Origin: a virus
Strand: one strand, 5' to 3'
IMG/VR virus record: IMGVR_UViG_3300005828_000108
Location: 1 to 35,977 of that record
DNA: 35,977 nt
Below the pieces are notes generated by a model that worked only from the letters and a program-made list of their open reading frames with translations, was not told where the DNA came from and did not search any database. This document shows, in pieces, positions 34,250 through 35,977 of this stretch (positions within the stretch are counted from its first letter, which is position 1; each line of letters opens with the position of its first letter). The position numbers and the translations under genes were made by a program.

Positions 34250-35509
34250 ATGGCAACCGAGACGCCTGTCGCAACCGCGGCAGACATCGCGGCGGTCGAA
34301 GATGTCCTCAAAGAGGTCTACGTCGCCAACGATCTGGAGTCCCAGACACGCGACGATGTGACCATCCTCGACTGGTTCGGGGAGACGACCGAGTACACCG
34401 ACTCGAACGGCTCCAAGGCGGTAGTCCCGCTGAAGGTCGGACGCACTGGTGGTATCGGCGCACGAGACATCAACGATCCGCTGCCCAAGGCTGACCGCCA
34501 GAAGGTCGGCCGGGCGGAGTACGAGTACAAGCACCTCTACCTGACCGTGAAGGTTCACGGCCCGGTGGTCGCGCGTATGCGTACCAACCGCCAGTCGGCG
34601 ATCCGCGAGATCGACACCGAGATCAATGGAGGAGTCGAGGACTTCAAGCGGGACATGTGCAGGCAGCTGCACACGTTCGGCGATGCCTCGCTGCTCCTGA
34701 CGGCTCTGCCGGGTAACACCTCGGCTACGACCATCCCCCTCGGGGCGGGTAACTACCCGATCCTCGAGCGAGGCTGGATCTACGAGGGCCAGCGGATCGA
34801 GGTGGGCTCGCTCGCAAACCCGGACGCTTCGGCGGCGGGGATGCAGATCATCGACATCGACGACACGCCCGCGGCGCCGACCATCGAGGTCAGCACCGCT
34901 ACGGCGACCACGGCCGGCCACTTCCTGTTCCTGTACGGGAACCGGGGGGACGGCTACAGCAAGGAGATCAACGGCCTCGGCAACATCGTGGCCGACGACT
35001 CCACGCTCGGCGCCATCGATCCGACAGCGGCTGGCAACGGCTACTGGAAGTCGTACGTCGACGACAACGGAGGCACACCTCGTGCCCTCTCGCTGTCGCT
35101 GATGAACACGGTGAACCGCAAGGTTCGCCAGCGCGGTGCGATGGTGTCGGACGTCCTCGGTTCCCTGGGGATGCAGCAGAAGTACTACGAGCTGCTCCAG
35201 TCCCAGGTGCGTTTCGCAGGCGATCAGTCGCTCGGCGGAGGCAAGACCGAAGGCCCGCAGTTCAACAACGTCACCTTCGCGGGTGACGCTGACGCCCTTC
35301 CGGGGAGGATTTACTTCCTCGCCAAGAAGGCGCTTCAGATGTACTCGGCGGGACCGCTGTCCTGGCAGAACCAGACCACGGGTGGCAACATCCTGGCCTG
35401 GGATCAGGACTACGATGCATTCGTCGCACGTGCAGCGAAGTACGTCGAGACGGGAACGGATCGTCGCCGCAGCCTCGCGCTGCTGGACGACATCACCGAG
35501 CCCAGCTAG
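34250..35509 (+). CDS. Major capsid protein
   Basis: 419 residues with the strongest ribosome site in the window (TAGGAGG, 9 nt before ATG). N-terminal helix AAVEDVLKEVYVANDLESQ, then an E-loop-like region (SNGSKAVVPLKVGRTGGIGARDINDPLPKADRQ), a spine helix (IREIDTEINGGVEDFKRDMCRQLHTFG), a beta region (TIEVSTATATTAGHFLFLYGNRGDG) and a C-terminal helix/strand part (LGSLGMQQKYYELLQSQVRFAGD, LPGRIYFLAKKALQMYS). Layout and gene order fit an HK97-type capsid protein, though sequence alone does not prove the fold. Confidence 0.85.
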   Translation: MATETPVATAADIAAVEDVLKEVYVANDLESQTRDDVTILDWFGETTEYTDSNGSKAVVPLKVGRTGGIGARDINDPLPKADRQKVGRAEYEYKHLYLTVKVHGPVVARMRTNRQSAIREIDTEINGGVEDFKRDMCRQLHTFGDASLLLTALPGNTSATTIPLGAGNYPILERGWIYEGQRIEVGSLANPDASAAGMQIIDIDDTPAAPTIEVSTATATTAGHFLFLYGNRGDGYSKEINGLGNIVADDSTLGAIDPTAAGNGYWKSYVDDNGGTPRALSLSLMNTVNRKVRQRGAMVSDVLGSLGMQQKYYELLQSQVRFAGDQSLGGGKTEGPQFNNVTFAGDADALPGRIYFLAKKALQMYSAGPLSWQNQTTGGNILAWDQDYDAFVARAAKYVETGTDRRRSLALLDDITEPS

Positions 35510-35522
35510 GCGGTCGGAGAGC

Positions 35523-35556
35523 GGGGGGCGGCGCGAGAACGGCGCGTCGTCCCCCC
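35523..35556 (+). terminator. Terminator after the major capsid gene
   Basis: GGGGGG then CGGCGCG (35523-35535) pairs with CGCGTCG then CCCCCC (35543-35556), with one bulged T and one G-T pair. Starts 14 nt after the capsid stop. The next gene has its own leaderless-type start, so transcription restarts there. Confidence 0.7.
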
Positions 35557-35564
35557 TCACCGGC

Positions 35565-35575
35565 ATACTTGAGTC
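35565..35575 (+). promoter_or_regulatory. Leaderless-type -10 before the last gene
   Basis: CATACT (about 35564-35569) resembles TATAAT at four of six bases and is followed by 6 nt and ATG 35576, directly after the terminator. Confidence 0.45.
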
Positions 35576-35977
35576 ATGTCTGACCTGATCCTTCCGGAGA
35601 ACGTTCTCGACGCCACGGAGGAGTACGTGGCGGCGGATGCAGCGCACGATGTAGGCATGGCCATTGCGTTCCAGGCGGAGCTGAAGAAGCGCGACAGCCG
35701 ACTGACGTTGATCTTCGTGAAGGAGGGAGCGGAGACGTTCCCGAAGTCACCGCGCTGGTACGTAGTTCGCCGCAACGAGGAGACGGTTGATACGTATTGG
35801 GTGATCGAGGACGAGCATGGCGAGTACTCGGAGCCGCGTCCGATTCATCTCGAGCGTCTGGACCAGCTGGACACGACAACGGGCGGGCGCGACCCTCTGC
35901 GCGAGCTTGCCGAGAAGCACATGCGGAAGAAGTTGGAGTCGGAGAAGAAGAAGGCCGACAAGTCGGCGGAGTTCCGC
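35576..35977 (+). CDS. Head or head-tail protein of unknown function (3' partial)
   Basis: 134 codons from ATG 35576 to the window end, still open. MSDLILPENVLDATEEYVAADAAHDVGMAIAFQAELKKRDSRLTLIFV and KSPRWYVVRRNEETVDTYWVIEDEHGEYSEP suggest an alpha/beta domain, then a charged helix (LAEKHMRKKLESEKKKADK). Its place after the major capsid gene suggests a head-completion or connector role, but no family is recognised. Confidence 0.65.
   Translation, partial: MSDLILPENVLDATEEYVAADAAHDVGMAIAFQAELKKRDSRLTLIFVKEGAETFPKSPRWYVVRRNEETVDTYWVIEDEHGEYSEPRPIHLERLDQLDTTTGGRDPLRELAEKHMRKKLESEKKKADKSAEFR

Noticed and set aside
1-35977. Whether the window is a complete circular genome
   Set aside because: Both end genes are incomplete and joining the ends gives no continuous recognisable protein, so the window is taken as part of a longer genome.

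Overview
The window is about 36 kb of a tailed double-stranded DNA bacteriophage genome that continues past both ends; the first and last reading frames are both open. Base composition is GC-rich. Several genes have no ribosome-binding site but carry a hexamer with A at position 2 and T at position 6, set exactly 6 nt before the start codon. That is the layout of actinobacterial leaderless transcripts, so the host is most likely a high-GC Gram-positive (Actinomycetota). This is an inference. I see no integrase, repressor, tRNA or CRISPR array, and no DNA polymerase, primase or replicative helicase.

Left arm (1-5,700, plus strand): the end of a very large virion protein with a lytic transglycosylase domain and an M15-like peptidase domain, then an M15-type endolysin with a coiled-coil N-terminus, then a string of tiny membrane proteins (holin candidates) and an acidic protein, closed by a strong bidirectional terminator.

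Middle (5,700-23,040, almost all minus strand): a replication/recombination and accessory block read right to left. Recognisable products are ArdC-like antirestriction protein, a NADAR-family protein (possible reversal of ADP-ribosylation), SSB, an orphan ParB-domain protein, an ERF single-strand annealing protein, a RecB/Cas4-type PD-(D/E)XK nuclease, an HNH nuclease and a RuvC-like resolvase. Many small tightly packed genes (ATGA overlaps, AAAGGA-type ribosome sites) lie between them. Three plus-strand genes interrupt the block, including a helix-turn-helix candidate small terminase at 12.4 kb. The intergenic gaps are unusually rich in perfect stem-loops: one group of eight lies downstream of SSB, another lies at 18.7-19.0 kb, and 20.6-21.2 kb is a 660-nt non-coding, dyad-rich zone with a duplicated 22-bp palindromic element.

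Right arm (23,100-35,977, plus strand): the terminase large subunit, a set of tail or decoration proteins (one with twelve 20-residue repeats, one 885-residue putative receptor-binding protein with an InlB-type repeat and a lyase-like C-terminus), an HNH nuclease, portal, scaffold, major capsid protein, a terminator, and the start of a further gene. A 23-bp element starting GTCCGG precedes three of the late transcription or translation starts.

The most interesting points are the stem-loop arrays and dyad zone, the interleaved divergent leaderless promoters at 12.35 kb, the NADAR and ArdC genes as candidate counter-defences, and two or three genes whose only well-placed start codons are ATC or ATT.
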